Shown: one piece after another, positions 1 to 8,185 of the stretch
Numbering within the stretch: the first letter of the stretch is position 1
Layout of the letters: each line of letters begins with the position of its first letter
From: an uncultured Lachnospiraceae bacterium
GTDB lineage: Bacteria > Bacillota > Clostridia > Lachnospirales > Lachnospiraceae
Length of the DNA: 64,000 nt
Direction: 5' to 3'
NCBI GenBank assembly: GCA_947591155.1
Contig: CANQDA010000017.1
Location: 1-64,000 of the forward strand
Notes under the pieces: generated by a model
What the model was told of the DNA's origin: nothing
Databases searched by the model: none
The model's input: the letters and a program-made list of their open reading frames with translations, nothing else
Position numbers and translations under genes: made by a program

Positions 1-857
1 TTGATGCAGGTGATCGTCAGCACGATCGCGAACAGGATGATCGCGGCCGCCGACGCGTAGGACGGATAGCCGCCGCTGTTGCCGTACAGCATGTCGTACA
101 CATAGCCGACGATCGTGTTCATCTCCGCCGCGTTCAGGTTCGTCCCGAAAAGCGCCACCGCGTCGCTGTACGCCTTGAACGCCCCGATGAAGCCCGTGAT
201 GATCAGATAGACCAGCGTCGGCGAGATCATCGGCAGCGTGATGCGCACGAAAATGCGGAAGCGCGATGTGCCGTCCACCTTCGCCGCGTTGTAGTAGCTC
301 TGGTTCACGGAGGCCAGCGCGCTCGTCAGGATCAGTATCTTGAACGGCATGACGATCCAGATCGTGTACAGGCACAGCACGAACATCTTCGCCGCGTACG
401 GCCCGTCGATAAAGTCGATCGGCCCGTGTCCGAACCAGCTGATGATCAGATTCGCGAGTCCGTCCGTGTACGGTGTCTTCTTGAACAGGATCATGAAGAC
501 CAGACCGACCGCGAGCGTGTTCGTCACATACGGCAGGAAATAGATCGTCTGAAAGAGATCCCGCAGCGGCTTGATCGAGCTTAAGCCCGCGGAGATCAGC
601 AGTGCGATGCCCGTAGAGAGCGGCACCGTGATCACCACCAGAATGAAGGTGTTGCGCACCGCCTGCAGGAAGTAGGGATCGCGCAGGACATACGCGTAAT
701 TGTAGCCGCCGACGCCGTGGTAGGTCTGCGACGCGAAATTGTATCCCTCCTCGAAGGAATAGACGAAAACGTCGATCAGGGGGTACACGAGAAACAGTCC
801 CAGAAAAAGGATTGCCGGCAGCAGATATAGCCAGCCCTTCATACTTCTTCTTTCCAT
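1..857 (-). CDS. Sugar ABC transporter permease, UgpA/MalF type (3' end outside window)
   Basis: The reverse strand from ATG at 857 stays open to base 1, giving 285 codons with no stop, so the C-terminus lies outside the window. The protein begins MERRSMKGWLYLLPAILF and has about six hydrophobic segments. The permease EAA loop is clear near residues 193-217 (NAAKVDGTSRFRIF, then ITLPM), which is where the ATPase docks. GGGAG lies upstream of the start. It forms one half of the membrane channel of a binding-protein-dependent sugar or glycerol-phosphate importer. The ATPase gene ends 132 bases upstream on the same strand, so the two are probably one operon; the second permease and binding protein would lie beyond the left edge. 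Substrate cannot be told from the permease alone. Confidence 0.9.
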   Translation of the reverse strand, partial: MERRSMKGWLYLLPAILFLGLFLVYPLIDVFVYSFEEGYNFASQTYHGVGGYNYAYVLRDPYFLQAVRNTFILVVITVPLSTGIALLISAGLSSIKPLRDLFQTIYFLPYVTNTLAVGLVFMILFKKTPYTDGLANLIISWFGHGPIDFIDGPYAAKMFVLCLYTIWIVMPFKILILTSALASVNQSYYNAAKVDGTSRFRIFVRITLPMISPTLVYLIITGFIGAFKAYSDAVALFGTNLNAAEMNTIVGYVYDMLYGNSGGYPSYASAAAIILFAIVLTITCI

Positions 858-989
858 ATGTTTAAATTCTCCCTAGTGCTTCATTTTCCGAAATAGACAT
901 ATCGGCATGTTTCAATCTTTCGATTCATTATTCAGCAATAACGTGTAACCATATGTATTTCCGTAATATCCTCACTTCCATGGCTCTTC

Positions 990-2081
990 TCACAGCAACC
1001 GCTTCTCCGTCTTCCGCTCAAAGATGAACACTTTATTCGGCTTCAGATCGAAGCGCACCTTCGCGGCCTTTGTGTCCACCTTGTTCTCCGCAGCGATGAT
1101 CGAGCGGATCGCCTCATTCTCGCACGCCCTGTGCGTGGAAACCACGCTGATGTCGCGCCCCATCACCTCGACGCGTTGCAGATCGCAGGAAAACGCGCCC
1201 TGCTCGTTCAGGATGAAACCCTCCGGCCGGATCGCGACATAGACCTCCTGATCCGCGACCCCGTCCGCCGTCAGGACGTCGTCCTCCCCGATCCACAGTC
1301 TTCCGCCCTTCACGTTCCCGTCAAATACGTTGATCGGCGGCGTCCCCAGGAATTTCGCGACAAACAGATTCACCGGATCGTCATAGACCTCCTGCGGCTT
1401 CCCGATCTGCTGAACCACGCCCTCCTTCATGACGACGATCGTATCGGAAATGCTCATCGCCTCCTCCTGATCGTGCGTCACAAAGACCGTCGTGATCTGC
1501 GTCTCTCTCTGGATCCGGCGGATCTCCTCACGCGTCTGCAGCCTCAGCCTCGCATCCAGATTCGACAGAGGCTCGTCCATCAAAAGGATACGCGGCATCT
1601 TCACCAGCGCCCGCGCGATCGCCACGCGCTGCTGCTGCCCGCCGGAGAGCTCCGCCGGCTTGCGGTCCATCAGCTCGTCGATCTGCACCAGCTTCGCGAC
1701 CTCCTGCGCCTTCGCAAGCATCTGCTCCTTTGTGAGCTTCGCGTCTCCCTTCAGGTTTTCCAACGGAAACAATATATTCTGCTTCACAGTCAAATGCGGA
1801 TATAGCGCGTAATTCTGGAAGACCATGCCCACGCCCCGGTTCTCCGCCGGAAGGTCCGTGACGTCGTCCTCTCCGAAGAAAATCCTGCCCTTCGTCGGAC
1901 GCTCCAGTCCACACAGCAGATTGAGTGTCGTACTCTTGCCGCAGCCGGACGGTCCGAGCAGTCCGATCAGCTTTCCGTCCGGAATCTCAAAGCTGAAATC
2001 ACTGACCGCGACCACGTCCCCCTTCGACTTCCGCCCGCGCCCCGGAAATATCTTCGTCAGATTCTGCAATACAACTTTCAT
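990..2081 (-). CDS. ugpC: Carbohydrate ABC transporter ATP-binding protein, UgpC/MsmK type
   Basis: A 363-residue ATPase of the size usual for CUT1 sugar importers. Walker A GPSGCGKST is near residue 43, the signature LSGGQQQRVAIARAL near 144, and Walker B ILLMDEPLSNLD near 165, followed by the switch histidine in FVTHDQEEAM. The C-terminal 110 residues form the regulatory OB-fold (TOBE) region, with GTPPINVF and YVAIRPEGF. In this family one MsmK-like ATPase can energise several sugar importers. It sits first in an operon with the permease downstream. Ugp, Msm and Mal ATPases are too alike to name the substrate. Confidence 0.93.
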   Translation of the reverse strand: MKVVLQNLTKIFPGRGRKSKGDVVAVSDFSFEIPDGKLIGLLGPSGCGKSTTLNLLCGLERPTKGRIFFGEDDVTDLPAENRGVGMVFQNYALYPHLTVKQNILFPLENLKGDAKLTKEQMLAKAQEVAKLVQIDELMDRKPAELSGGQQQRVAIARALVKMPRILLMDEPLSNLDARLRLQTREEIRRIQRETQITTVFVTHDQEEAMSISDTIVVMKEGVVQQIGKPQEVYDDPVNLFVAKFLGTPPINVFDGNVKGGRLWIGEDDVLTADGVADQEVYVAIRPEGFILNEQGAFSCDLQRVEVMGRDISVVSTHRACENEAIRSIIAAENKVDTKAAKVRFDLKPNKVFIFERKTEKRLL

Positions 2082-2183
2082 ATCGTTCCTCTTTCTTCTG
2101 TAGTTTTATGTTCCTGATAGTTCTTCGCTGACTGTTCCCTGATTGACTTAAATGCCTGCATTGCTTTTTCTCTTGGTTCTTCC

Positions 2184-2453
2184 CTATTTGTCCCCATAAT
2201 GCGCCCTACAATGTGCTATATACAGTTTTCCATCCTCCATGTGATATACAAGACGGTCTTTCTCATTGATACAGCGGCTGTACTCTCCCTGCAAATCACC
2301 GGACAATGGTTCTGGTTTTCCGATCCCATTGCAGCAGCCATTGCGTTCAATGTCTTTTATGAGCTGGTTGATTCGCTTCAGAGTTTTCTTGTCCTGTAAC
2401 AGCCAGTAAAGGTAATCTTCCCATGCATCATCCGACCAAATTTTTTCACTCAT
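2184..2453 (-). CDS. yoeB: YoeB-family mRNA interferase toxin
   Basis: An 89-residue toxin when started at MSEKIWSDDAWEDYLYW, the usual YoeB beginning; a start four codons earlier is possible. YoeB cleaves mRNA at the ribosomal A site when its antitoxin is degraded. The residues matching E. coli Glu46, Arg65 and His83 are present: Glu48 in KPEPL, Arg67 in DRLVY and His85 in RAHY. The toxin therefore looks catalytically intact. It overlaps the end of the antitoxin gene by eight bases, the usual antitoxin-first coupled arrangement. Base composition is more A+T-rich than the flanking genes, which fits acquisition by transfer. Confidence 0.93.
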   Translation of the reverse strand: MSEKIWSDDAWEDYLYWLLQDKKTLKRINQLIKDIERNGCCNGIGKPEPLSGDLQGEYSRCINEKDRLVYHMEDGKLYIAHCRAHYGDK

Positions 2454-2715
2454 CGTCCACCTCAATCAGTTCATGCACGGCGCCTTTCCCGTTTCTCAAC
2501 TCCTGTACGGATTTCTTTACATAAGCTATATTGGCTTCGGAGAAAAACGGGTCGGGAGTCTGTGCAATTTCAAACGGGATACGGTTTTCACGTAACACTG
2601 CTTTCACAAATAGATTAATTGCAGTAGAAGTATTTAAGCCAACATTAGAACAAAATCTATCGAAATTGGACTTATCTTTTTCATCTACTCTTGCGGTTAA
2701 AGTTGTCAATGCCAT
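2446..2715 (-). CDS. relB: RelB/DinJ-family antitoxin
   Basis: An 89-residue protein whose first 45 residues (MALTTLTARVDEKDKSNFD, then STAINLFVKAVLRENRIPF) are the ribbon-helix-helix DNA-binding domain of RelB/DinJ antitoxins. The C-terminal half would wrap the toxin; DPFFSEANIAYVKKS is typical of that part. GGGAG precedes the ATG. It is the first gene of the pair, and in this family the antitoxin and its toxin complex repress their own promoter. A TTGCTT-17-TATAAT promoter with a small inverted repeat lies just upstream. Confidence 0.92.
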   Translation of the reverse strand: MALTTLTARVDEKDKSNFDRFCSNVGLNTSTAINLFVKAVLRENRIPFEIAQTPDPFFSEANIAYVKKSVQELRNGKGAVHELIEVDDE

Positions 2716-2748
2716 AAGAGCATCTCCCTTCGTATTCTATTCGTCACC

Positions 2749-2777
2749 ATTATAATACTATTGTATGTCAAAAGCAA
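2749..2777 (-). promoter_or_regulatory. Promoter of the relB-yoeB pair
   Basis: Read on the minus strand, TTGCTT (2772-2777) and TATAAT (2749-2754) are separated by 17 bases. Between them lies ATACAATAGTAT, an inverted repeat with ATAC/GTAT arms, so an antitoxin bound there would block RNA polymerase. The operator role is inferred from position only. Confidence 0.65.
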
Positions 2778-2848
2778 GCGATTGTATTACAAGAAACCTG
2801 AGTTGCCATAAGATTTCTGGATACCAAACAAAAGATATCCACAATCGC

Positions 2849-3718
2849 CTATTTCAAAAATAGGCATGGAACATCCACGCGCCACTCATCAGTAACCCAG
2901 TCTTCCTCGATCCCCTCAAAGTATCCGGCGCCGGTCATGTAATTTCCGGCAATGAGGGCGATCGCGTCTGCCATACCCTGAATGTTCTTCTCAGGCGATC
3001 CTTTCTCGCTTTCTGTCTCGATTTCAGTCCTGCTTTTTTCCAAAATTTCTGCTCCCTGTTCTGTCGCAACCTCTGATTGGAGTTCTTCTTCAATTATCTC
3101 TGCTCTCGTTATCTCTGTTTCCGTCTCAGCTTTCTCTTGCGGCTCTTCCGCGTTCACCAGCACGCACAGCTCTTCCGCCATCTCTGCCGTTTTCTCGCTG
3201 ATTTCACAATCGAAGAAGATCAGCGGTCTTCCATCTGTCTGCACAATGATATCCGCGGTGGCATCCGCCCCTGTATCCGCGACGGTATTTTTTTCTGTTT
3301 CCTCTCCTGCTTTCTCTTCTGCTTTCTCTCGTGCATCCCCAAAGCTTTTCTCCGCCGGATTCACAATGAGAAGCATCGCGTCCTTCTCCTGCACAATCTG
3401 CACCAGCTGTATCAACGGATCATCTTCCCCATCGTACTCCCGATACGCGATTCCCGCATCCTCAAGCGCCTCGTTCAGCGCCGCGCGCACGTCTGCCGCT
3501 TCCGGATCCTCCTCGTCCTTGAACGTCCGATAGAATACCGCAACATAAGCTTTTCCCTTTGCAGACACCGCGTCCTTCACTGCAAAGCACAAAAACAGGG
3601 ACAGCAAAAACACTGCCCCGCCCCTCACCGCTGTCCCCGTCATATTTCCACTAATCTTCCCTATAATACCTGAGTACCTCACGATCTCCTCCACTTCCAA
3701 ACAGAGTCGCTTTGTCAT
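2849..3718 (-). CDS. Truncated galactose-binding-protein-like protein with an acidic insertion
   Basis: A 289-residue protein not confidently assigned. After a hydrophobic segment at about residues 27-49 (GAVFLLSLFLCFAVKDAVSA) come blocks recalling the N-terminal lobe of MglB-type periplasmic sugar-binding proteins: VAVFYRTFKDEE, a helix, AMLLIVNPAE, RPLIFFDCEIS and QGMADAIALIAGNYM. The order matches MglB, but a long Glu/Thr/Lys-rich stretch (about residues 125-155 and 190-245) interrupts it and the second lobe is missing. The normal length is about 330 with two full lobes. It could be a decaying gene or a repurposed exported domain. A short hairpin overlaps its stop codon. It is monocistronic, with CobU-like genes upstream. 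Confidence 0.5.
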   Translation of the reverse strand: MTKRLCLEVEEIVRYSGIIGKISGNMTGTAVRGGAVFLLSLFLCFAVKDAVSAKGKAYVAVFYRTFKDEEDPEAADVRAALNEALEDAGIAYREYDGEDDPLIQLVQIVQEKDAMLLIVNPAEKSFGDAREKAEEKAGEETEKNTVADTGADATADIIVQTDGRPLIFFDCEISEKTAEMAEELCVLVNAEEPQEKAETETEITRAEIIEEELQSEVATEQGAEILEKSRTEIETESEKGSPEKNIQGMADAIALIAGNYMTGAGYFEGIEEDWVTDEWRVDVPCLFLK

Positions 3719-3746
3719 TTTTAAAAAAAGTATGCCTTGTCTGAAT

Positions 3747-4124
3747 TCATTCCTTGTCTCTTGTCGCTTTCCCCGGAAGTTCGCCCTTGATCACAGTCGG
3801 AATCCCGCAGACCAGGCGCACAACCGCCTGCGCCTGCTGCGCCAGACGCACGCACAGCCTGCCCGTCGCTTCGCGTCCCAGACGTTCGTTCCGATCGACA
3901 GGTATGATGCCGCTCCCCACCTCGCAGCAGATCACGAGCTCTTTCTCAAGCAAGCGATCCAAAAGAGAATCCGCCTGCTCCGGCTGCGCAAAGACCAGCC
4001 GCTCCAGATGATACACGACGGGACGCTCATCGATCACCGCGTCCGCAATCTCCTTTTCCGTATATCCAAGCGTTTCCGCAAAGTTTCGTTTTCCGGCGCT
4101 CTCGCCGCCGATGATCAGAATCAT
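3747..4124 (-). CDS. Short CobU-like nucleotide-binding protein
   Basis: A 125-residue protein with the two ends of CobU (adenosylcobinamide kinase/guanylyltransferase) and none of the middle. It starts MILIIGGESAGKRNFAE, a P-loop, and ends with CCEVGSGIIPVDRNERLGRE and LVCGIPTVIKG, both typical CobU C-terminal motifs. The central block with the His that is guanylylated (RHR in the neighbour) is absent, so transferase activity is unlikely. GGAGG stands eight bases before the ATG. It follows a complete CobU-type gene 112 bases upstream on the same strand. Either a specialised partner of the corrinoid salvage system or a deletion product; the intact frame and good ribosome binding site argue for expression. 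Confidence 0.7.
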   Translation of the reverse strand: MILIIGGESAGKRNFAETLGYTEKEIADAVIDERPVVYHLERLVFAQPEQADSLLDRLLEKELVICCEVGSGIIPVDRNERLGREATGRLCVRLAQQAQAVVRLVCGIPTVIKGELPGKATRDKE

Positions 4125-4236
4125 AACTCCATCCTCCGGCTGACTTCTTTTGTTCTTCTTCTCTTTCTTTTCTTCTTACAACTTTCGTTTTCTGATCACA
4201 ACCAATATTACAAATATCGCCTGTCTTCCTGTCATC

Positions 4237-4779
4237 TCAAACGATCTCTTCCAGACTTCCTTTTACCGTCAACGGTATCCCGCAGACCAGCTCACAGACC
4301 ACGTCCGCCTGCTGTACAAGACTCTGGTTGATGCGCCCGATCGCCTCCATATAGGCAATCGTCCCCGGATCATAAGTCCGACTGTCCGCACCGACCTCAT
4401 TTGTGATCACGATCAATGTATCACTCTTGCGGCGCAGCGCATCGACACCCGCAACGACGGTCTCATACGGATCCGTCCACGCGCCGTTCTCGTCAAACAT
4501 CTCGTTCGCCGTCAGGTTGCAGATGCACTCCAGCAGAACCGTCCCGCGTCTCGGGAGCACAAGTCCCTGTAGATCCGTGTAGCGCTCGATCGTCTCGAAA
4601 CCTTTTCCTCGGCGCAGCTGCCTGTGACGCGCGATCTTCTCTTCGCTTCCGTCCCCGAAGGGCCGCATCGCCGCGATATAATACCGTGGAAACGGAAGCT
4701 TCAGGCATAATTCCTCCGCGTACGAGCTCTTCCCGCAGGCAGAGCCTCCGGTCAAAAGGATCATTCTGGAATTTGGCAT
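4237..4779 (-). CDS. cobU: Adenosylcobinamide kinase / guanylyltransferase (CobU/CobP family)
   Basis: A 180-residue protein of normal CobU length. It has the P-loop GGSACGKSS near residue 11, the RHR motif in KIARHRQLRRGKGFETIE that carries the guanylylated His, a Walker B-like TVLLECICNL, ITNEVGADS, and LVCGIPLTVKG at the end. The enzyme phosphorylates adenosylcobinamide and attaches GMP during cobalamin salvage. AAGGAG eight bases upstream supports the start at 4779, giving a 19-base overlap with the transporter ATPase gene. That coupling suggests that imported cobinamide is fed straight into this step. NEVGADS replaces the more usual NEVG(S/L)G, so some divergence is present. Confidence 0.85.
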   Translation of the reverse strand: MPNSRMILLTGGSACGKSSYAEELCLKLPFPRYYIAAMRPFGDGSEEKIARHRQLRRGKGFETIERYTDLQGLVLPRRGTVLLECICNLTANEMFDENGAWTDPYETVVAGVDALRRKSDTLIVITNEVGADSRTYDPGTIAYMEAIGRINQSLVQQADVVCELVCGIPLTVKGSLEEIV

Positions 4780-5555
4780 ATTGCCATCTCCTTTTCTTTG
4801 TCATCCCACTGCGACAGCATCTCCCGCATCCATGCGCAGACGTCCATATCGTAGACCGGATCGAGGTGTTCCGGACGGAGCACCTCGTCGACTGAGCCCT
4901 CCGCGACCAGTCCGCCCCGACTCATCAGGAGCGCGTCGCTGCCGAACGCCTTCGCGAGCGACAGATCATGCACCACCGAGACGACCGCTCGCCCCGGCTG
5001 TTTCACCCACTGCGCGATCAGCTCGAACACCTGCTTCTGATAGACCAGGTCCAGATGGTTCGTCGGCTCATCAAGAAGCAAAAGCTTTGGATTCTGCGCA
5101 AACACCTGCGCCAGAAACGTCCGCTGCAGTTCGCCGCCCGAGAGCTTCAGCACCGACTGATCTCGCAGCGCCTCCATTCCGGTCAACTCAAGGGCCTTTT
5201 CGACGGCCTGCTCATCCTCATCCTTTCTCCCGGAAAACAGCTTTGAGGAATACGCGTAGCGTCCGAGCCGTACGACCTCCTCCACAGTGAATTCGTAGCC
5301 GACAAAGTGGTTCTGTGCGAGAACGCCGACCTCCCGCGCCCGCTGCGCGGCGGAGATTCTTTTCACATCCTGCCCTAGCAGGGACACCGTCCCCGTGTAG
5401 GCCACGCCCTGCGTGACCGCGCTCAGCACCGTAGACTTGCCCGCGCCGTTCGGCCCGACGATCATCAGCCACTGTCCCTCTGAGACGTGAAAGCTCATCC
5501 GGTCGACGACCGTACAGCTCCCATAGTTCACTGTGAGCTCTTTTACCTCCAGCAT
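4761..5555 (-). CDS. btuD: Iron-siderophore/cobalamin ABC transporter ATP-binding protein (FecE/BtuD type)
   Basis: A 264-residue ATPase with Walker A GPNGAGKST near residue 35, the signature LSGGELQRTFLAQ near 141 and Walker B LLLLDEPTNHLD near 160. The sequence family is the FecE/FhuC/BtuD group that energises uptake of corrinoids, haem or ferric siderophores. The gene follows the FecCD permease (gap 119 bases) and overlaps cobU. The CobU genes downstream favour a corrinoid as substrate; the ATPase alone does not distinguish the options. About 25 residues at the C-terminus extend past the usual end. Confidence 0.88.
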   Translation of the reverse strand: MLEVKELTVNYGSCTVVDRMSFHVSEGQWLMIVGPNGAGKSTVLSAVTQGVAYTGTVSLLGQDVKRISAAQRAREVGVLAQNHFVGYEFTVEEVVRLGRYAYSSKLFSGRKDEDEQAVEKALELTGMEALRDQSVLKLSGGELQRTFLAQVFAQNPKLLLLDEPTNHLDLVYQKQVFELIAQWVKQPGRAVVSVVHDLSLAKAFGSDALLMSRGGLVAEGSVDEVLRPEHLDPVYDMDVCAWMREMLSQWDDKEKEMAICQIPE

Positions 5556-5674
5556 GCGGTCACCCCTCTCCTGTCCTCCTGACTGCTTCTACAACCAAAT
5601 CAGTCTGTTTTCTTCAGTCTGAATCTCCCTGCCTTGAAATATACCGTCGTTTGCCGCATCTCCCCAACACACAT

Positions 5675-6703
5675 TTATCCTTTTCTGGTCTGGTAAAAAA
5701 TGAACACGAAGACCACCGCGCCCACCAGACTTGTGACGACGCCAATCGGCAGCTCGCGCGGATTCAAAAGAATACGCGCCGCCAGATCCGCCAGCAGCAG
5801 AAACACCGCCCCGCCAAAGGCTGACGCCGGAAGCAGCCGCCTGTGGTTCGGCCCGACGATCATGCGGACCATGTGCGGCGTGACGAGTCCCACAAAGCTG
5901 ATCGTCCCGCCGACCGAGACGCACACGCCAATCAGGATGGACACCATGATCAGCACCGTCAGCTTCGTCCGCCGCACATCCACGCCGACGTGTCTCGCAT
6001 TGTCCTCCCCCACCGCGAACGCGTTGAGCTCCCGCGCGTGGAAAAACAGCATTCCGCCGCACAGCAGGAATGCCGCCAGAAGGATCGCCGCGTTCTTGTA
6101 ACTGGAATTCTGCAGGCTGCCCATCGTCCAAAATGTGATACTCTGGATCTTATCCGACGCAAAAGTGATCACGATGCTCATCAGACTCGACATAAACATG
6201 GAATAGATCACGCCGATCAGGATGATCGTGTTCGTGGACAAAGAATAGTCCAGCTTGTAGGCCAGACCCAGAATCACCAGCAGCGACAAAAACGCGAACA
6301 AAATCGCCATGAACATTGTCCCCGAAAAAGGGAGCCCCGGGATCGTGACTCCGAACGCGATCGCGAGCACCGCGCCGAGCGACGCGCCGGAGGATACCCC
6401 TAGCGTAGAGCCGTCCGCCAGCGGATTCTTCAGAAGTCCCTGCATCGCCGCGCCCGCCAGAGAGAGCGCGCTCCCGGAAAGCGCCACGCAGAACACGCGC
6501 GGCAGCCGCACCGACAGAATGATCGAGTTCGTCAGCCCGGACGTCTGCGCCTGCCCGGACAGAGCGCCCCAGATCACCCGCACCGTCTCAGACAGCGGGA
6601 TGCTGACACTGCCGACACAGACGCAGAGGCACATCACGGCCAGCGTAGCAAGGCTGAAAATGATGTATTCAATTGGCCGAAAGTGTTCCGGGTGCTTTCT
6701 CAT
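5675..6703 (-). CDS. btuC: FecCD-family ABC transporter permease (BtuC type)
   Basis: An integral membrane protein of 342 residues when begun at MRKHPEHFRPIEY, chosen because AGGAG lies eight bases before that ATG; an upstream in-frame ATG at 6742 has no such site. About ten hydrophobic helices are visible. FecCD landmarks include SLAGAAMQGLLKNPLADGS, LGVSSGASLGAVLAI and GTISFVGLVTPHMVR, the last being the contact loop for the ATPase. BtuC-type permeases form homodimers that pass vitamin B12 or siderophores. It lies between the binding protein and the ATPase genes in one operon. Confidence 0.92.
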   Translation of the reverse strand: MRKHPEHFRPIEYIIFSLATLAVMCLCVCVGSVSIPLSETVRVIWGALSGQAQTSGLTNSIILSVRLPRVFCVALSGSALSLAGAAMQGLLKNPLADGSTLGVSSGASLGAVLAIAFGVTIPGLPFSGTMFMAILFAFLSLLVILGLAYKLDYSLSTNTIILIGVIYSMFMSSLMSIVITFASDKIQSITFWTMGSLQNSSYKNAAILLAAFLLCGGMLFFHARELNAFAVGEDNARHVGVDVRRTKLTVLIMVSILIGVCVSVGGTISFVGLVTPHMVRMIVGPNHRRLLPASAFGGAVFLLLADLAARILLNPRELPIGVVTSLVGAVVFVFIFYQTRKG

Positions 6704-6802
6704 ACGTACTTCTCCTGTACACATAATCCAGATATCGCTCACATGGTCATTCGGCTTTGTCGTTCATCTCTGTCGTCTGTCCTGTCCTGCTATCTGCAAT
6801 AC

Positions 6803-7795
6803 TTAATTCTCTGCTCCCGCAGCCTTTTCCGCCGGAGTCATCTCCGTCGCAGCCTCTGTTGTCTTCTCAGTTTCCCCATAAATAAAATCATACAGCAGTT
6901 TCGCGCCGTCCGCCAGCCTCGGAGCCGGGCGGGACAGCTCGTCGTTCTGCAGGTTCAGGATCTTCTGTTTCTGCACCGCAGTCACATTCTCCCAGCCCTT
7001 GCGGGAGAGGATCTCCTCGGTCGGCGTCGGTCCCTCGCCGTAGTACATCGTGATTGTCACGATGAAATCCGGGTTGCGCTCCAGCACCTGCTCCTCTGAA
7101 ATTTCACCCCAGCCGTCGACGTCCGCAAAGCAGTTCTTCACGCCCAGCATCGTGGCGATCTCGTCCATGAAAGTATTCGCGCCCGCTGTCCAGAGGCCAT
7201 ACTCCAACGGCGATACTTCAAAGTAGACCGTCTGCGTGCCGTCTCCGGTCGACTTTTCAGAGAGCTCTGCAAACGTGTCCTTCATGCCGTCGACGACTTC
7301 CGCCGCCTTCTCATCCTGGCCCATCAGCGCGCCGATCATCCCGATCGCCGTGTACACACCCTCAATGTCCTTCGCCTCACTGACGACCACCTTGATACCT
7401 GCGTCCTCAAGCATCTGCACCTGTTCCTCCGTCTGCGCCATATCGCTCATGAGCAGCACATCCGGATCCAGCGCAATCACTTCCTCGATATTCATGTCCT
7501 CGCCCGAATTCACCTCCGGCACCTCCAGAACCTCCTCCGGATAATCGCAGTAGGTGCCGCGGCCGACCAGCTTGTCCCCCGCGCCGATCGCATAGAGAAT
7601 CTCGCAGTCCGACGCCGTGAGCGCCACGATGCGCTCCGCCGGCTGCTCCAGCGTGATCTCGCGTCCCTTCATATCCGTGATGCTCACGCCGCCCGTTTTC
7701 TCATCGGCACTTGCCGTCAGTCCGGCAAATCCTGCGGCAAGGCACGCCGCCAGTCCCAGTGACATCAGAATGGTTCTCTTTTTTTCTTTCAGCAT
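6803..7795 (-). CDS. btuF: Iron/corrinoid ABC transporter substrate-binding protein (BtuF type)
   Basis: A 330-residue secreted binding protein with signal peptide MLKEKKRTILMSLGLAACLAA. The lipid-attachment Cys is not in a canonical lipobox (LAACLAA is the closest). The mature part starts with ITDMKGREITLEQPAERIVAL, standard for PF01497, followed by the EEVIALDPDVLLM and SRKGWENVTAVQ blocks. The last 25 residues are a Glu/Thr/Ala-rich tail. It heads the importer operon. No cobalamin riboswitch was recognised in its leader. Corrinoid specificity is inferred from the downstream CobU genes. Confidence 0.88.
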   Translation of the reverse strand: MLKEKKRTILMSLGLAACLAAGFAGLTASADEKTGGVSITDMKGREITLEQPAERIVALTASDCEILYAIGAGDKLVGRGTYCDYPEEVLEVPEVNSGEDMNIEEVIALDPDVLLMSDMAQTEEQVQMLEDAGIKVVVSEAKDIEGVYTAIGMIGALMGQDEKAAEVVDGMKDTFAELSEKSTGDGTQTVYFEVSPLEYGLWTAGANTFMDEIATMLGVKNCFADVDGWGEISEEQVLERNPDFIVTITMYYGEGPTPTEEILSRKGWENVTAVQKQKILNLQNDELSRPAPRLADGAKLLYDFIYGETEKTTEAATEMTPAEKAAGAEN

Positions 7796-7914
7796 ACTTT
7801 TCTCTCTCCTTTTCGTTTCATAATGCTCAACGTAATTTCATACTTAATCTCTCGCGCCTGCTCCATCGTCACAGCGCCCATGAGCCGGCCACTTTGGCTT
7901 CCCTATACAGTCAT
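7789..7914 (-). pseudogene. Broken small gene resembling SHOCT-type proteins of mobile elements
   Basis: Two frames on the minus strand read like one interrupted protein: MTV, a stop/shift, then YREAKVAGSWAL in the next frame and MEQAREIKYEITLSIMKR in a third, after which the similarity ends. Short proteins with this N-terminus and a SHOCT domain (from memory) precede recombinase genes in clostridial mobile elements. The downstream half is replaced by the btuF leader, and its last codons overlap the btuF start. No recombinase remains. The assignment rests on recalled sequence likeness only. Confidence 0.35.
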
Positions 7915-7917
7915 TCT

Positions 7918-8025
7918 TTACGGCACAGCTTTTATAAAATTGTCCGAAAATTGATTACCGGAATTAAATGCTTGAATAACAGGCTCTAATTCCGGTTTTA
8001 TTCTTTCAATATTTAGTTTAATCAT
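7918..8025 (-). CDS. 35-residue open reading frame of unknown function
   Basis: ATG at 8025 opens a frame encoding MIKLNIERIKPELEPVIQ, then AFNSGNQFSDNFIKAVP and a stop. The composition is protein-like (charged, amphipathic) and A+T-rich compared with neighbours. There is no clear Shine-Dalgarno sequence. It lies directly upstream of the broken SHOCT-like gene in the same orientation, so it is probably another remnant of the same lost element. Function unknown. Confidence 0.3.
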   Translation of the reverse strand: MIKLNIERIKPELEPVIQAFNSGNQFSDNFIKAVP

Positions 8026-8127
8026 CTGAGCCTCGTTTGGAAACCTTTATATCGCGCCGTCCAGAAGAATCTGTCGATTATCATTATATCAAAAGCATAC
8101 AAAAAGTAAACAAAAATTTATACCTCT

Positions 8128-8174
8128 GAAAATAAGAAGCAGGTAATCCCGCTGAAAATCCCGCAATTACCTGC
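8128..8174 (-). terminator. Rho-independent terminator after spoIVB
   Basis: Read on the minus strand, GCAGGTAAT (8174-8166) pairs with ATTACCTGC (8147-8139), followed by TTCTTATTTT. It begins 12 bases after the spoIVB stop. Confidence 0.85.
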
Positions 8175-8185
8175 CTTTCTTTCCT

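Noticed and set aside
7796..8040. Cobalamin riboswitch upstream of btuF
   Set aside because: GGGAAGCC and GCGCTGTGACG recall parts of the riboswitch, but the spacing and the B12 box are missing, and the segment reads better as the broken small gene.
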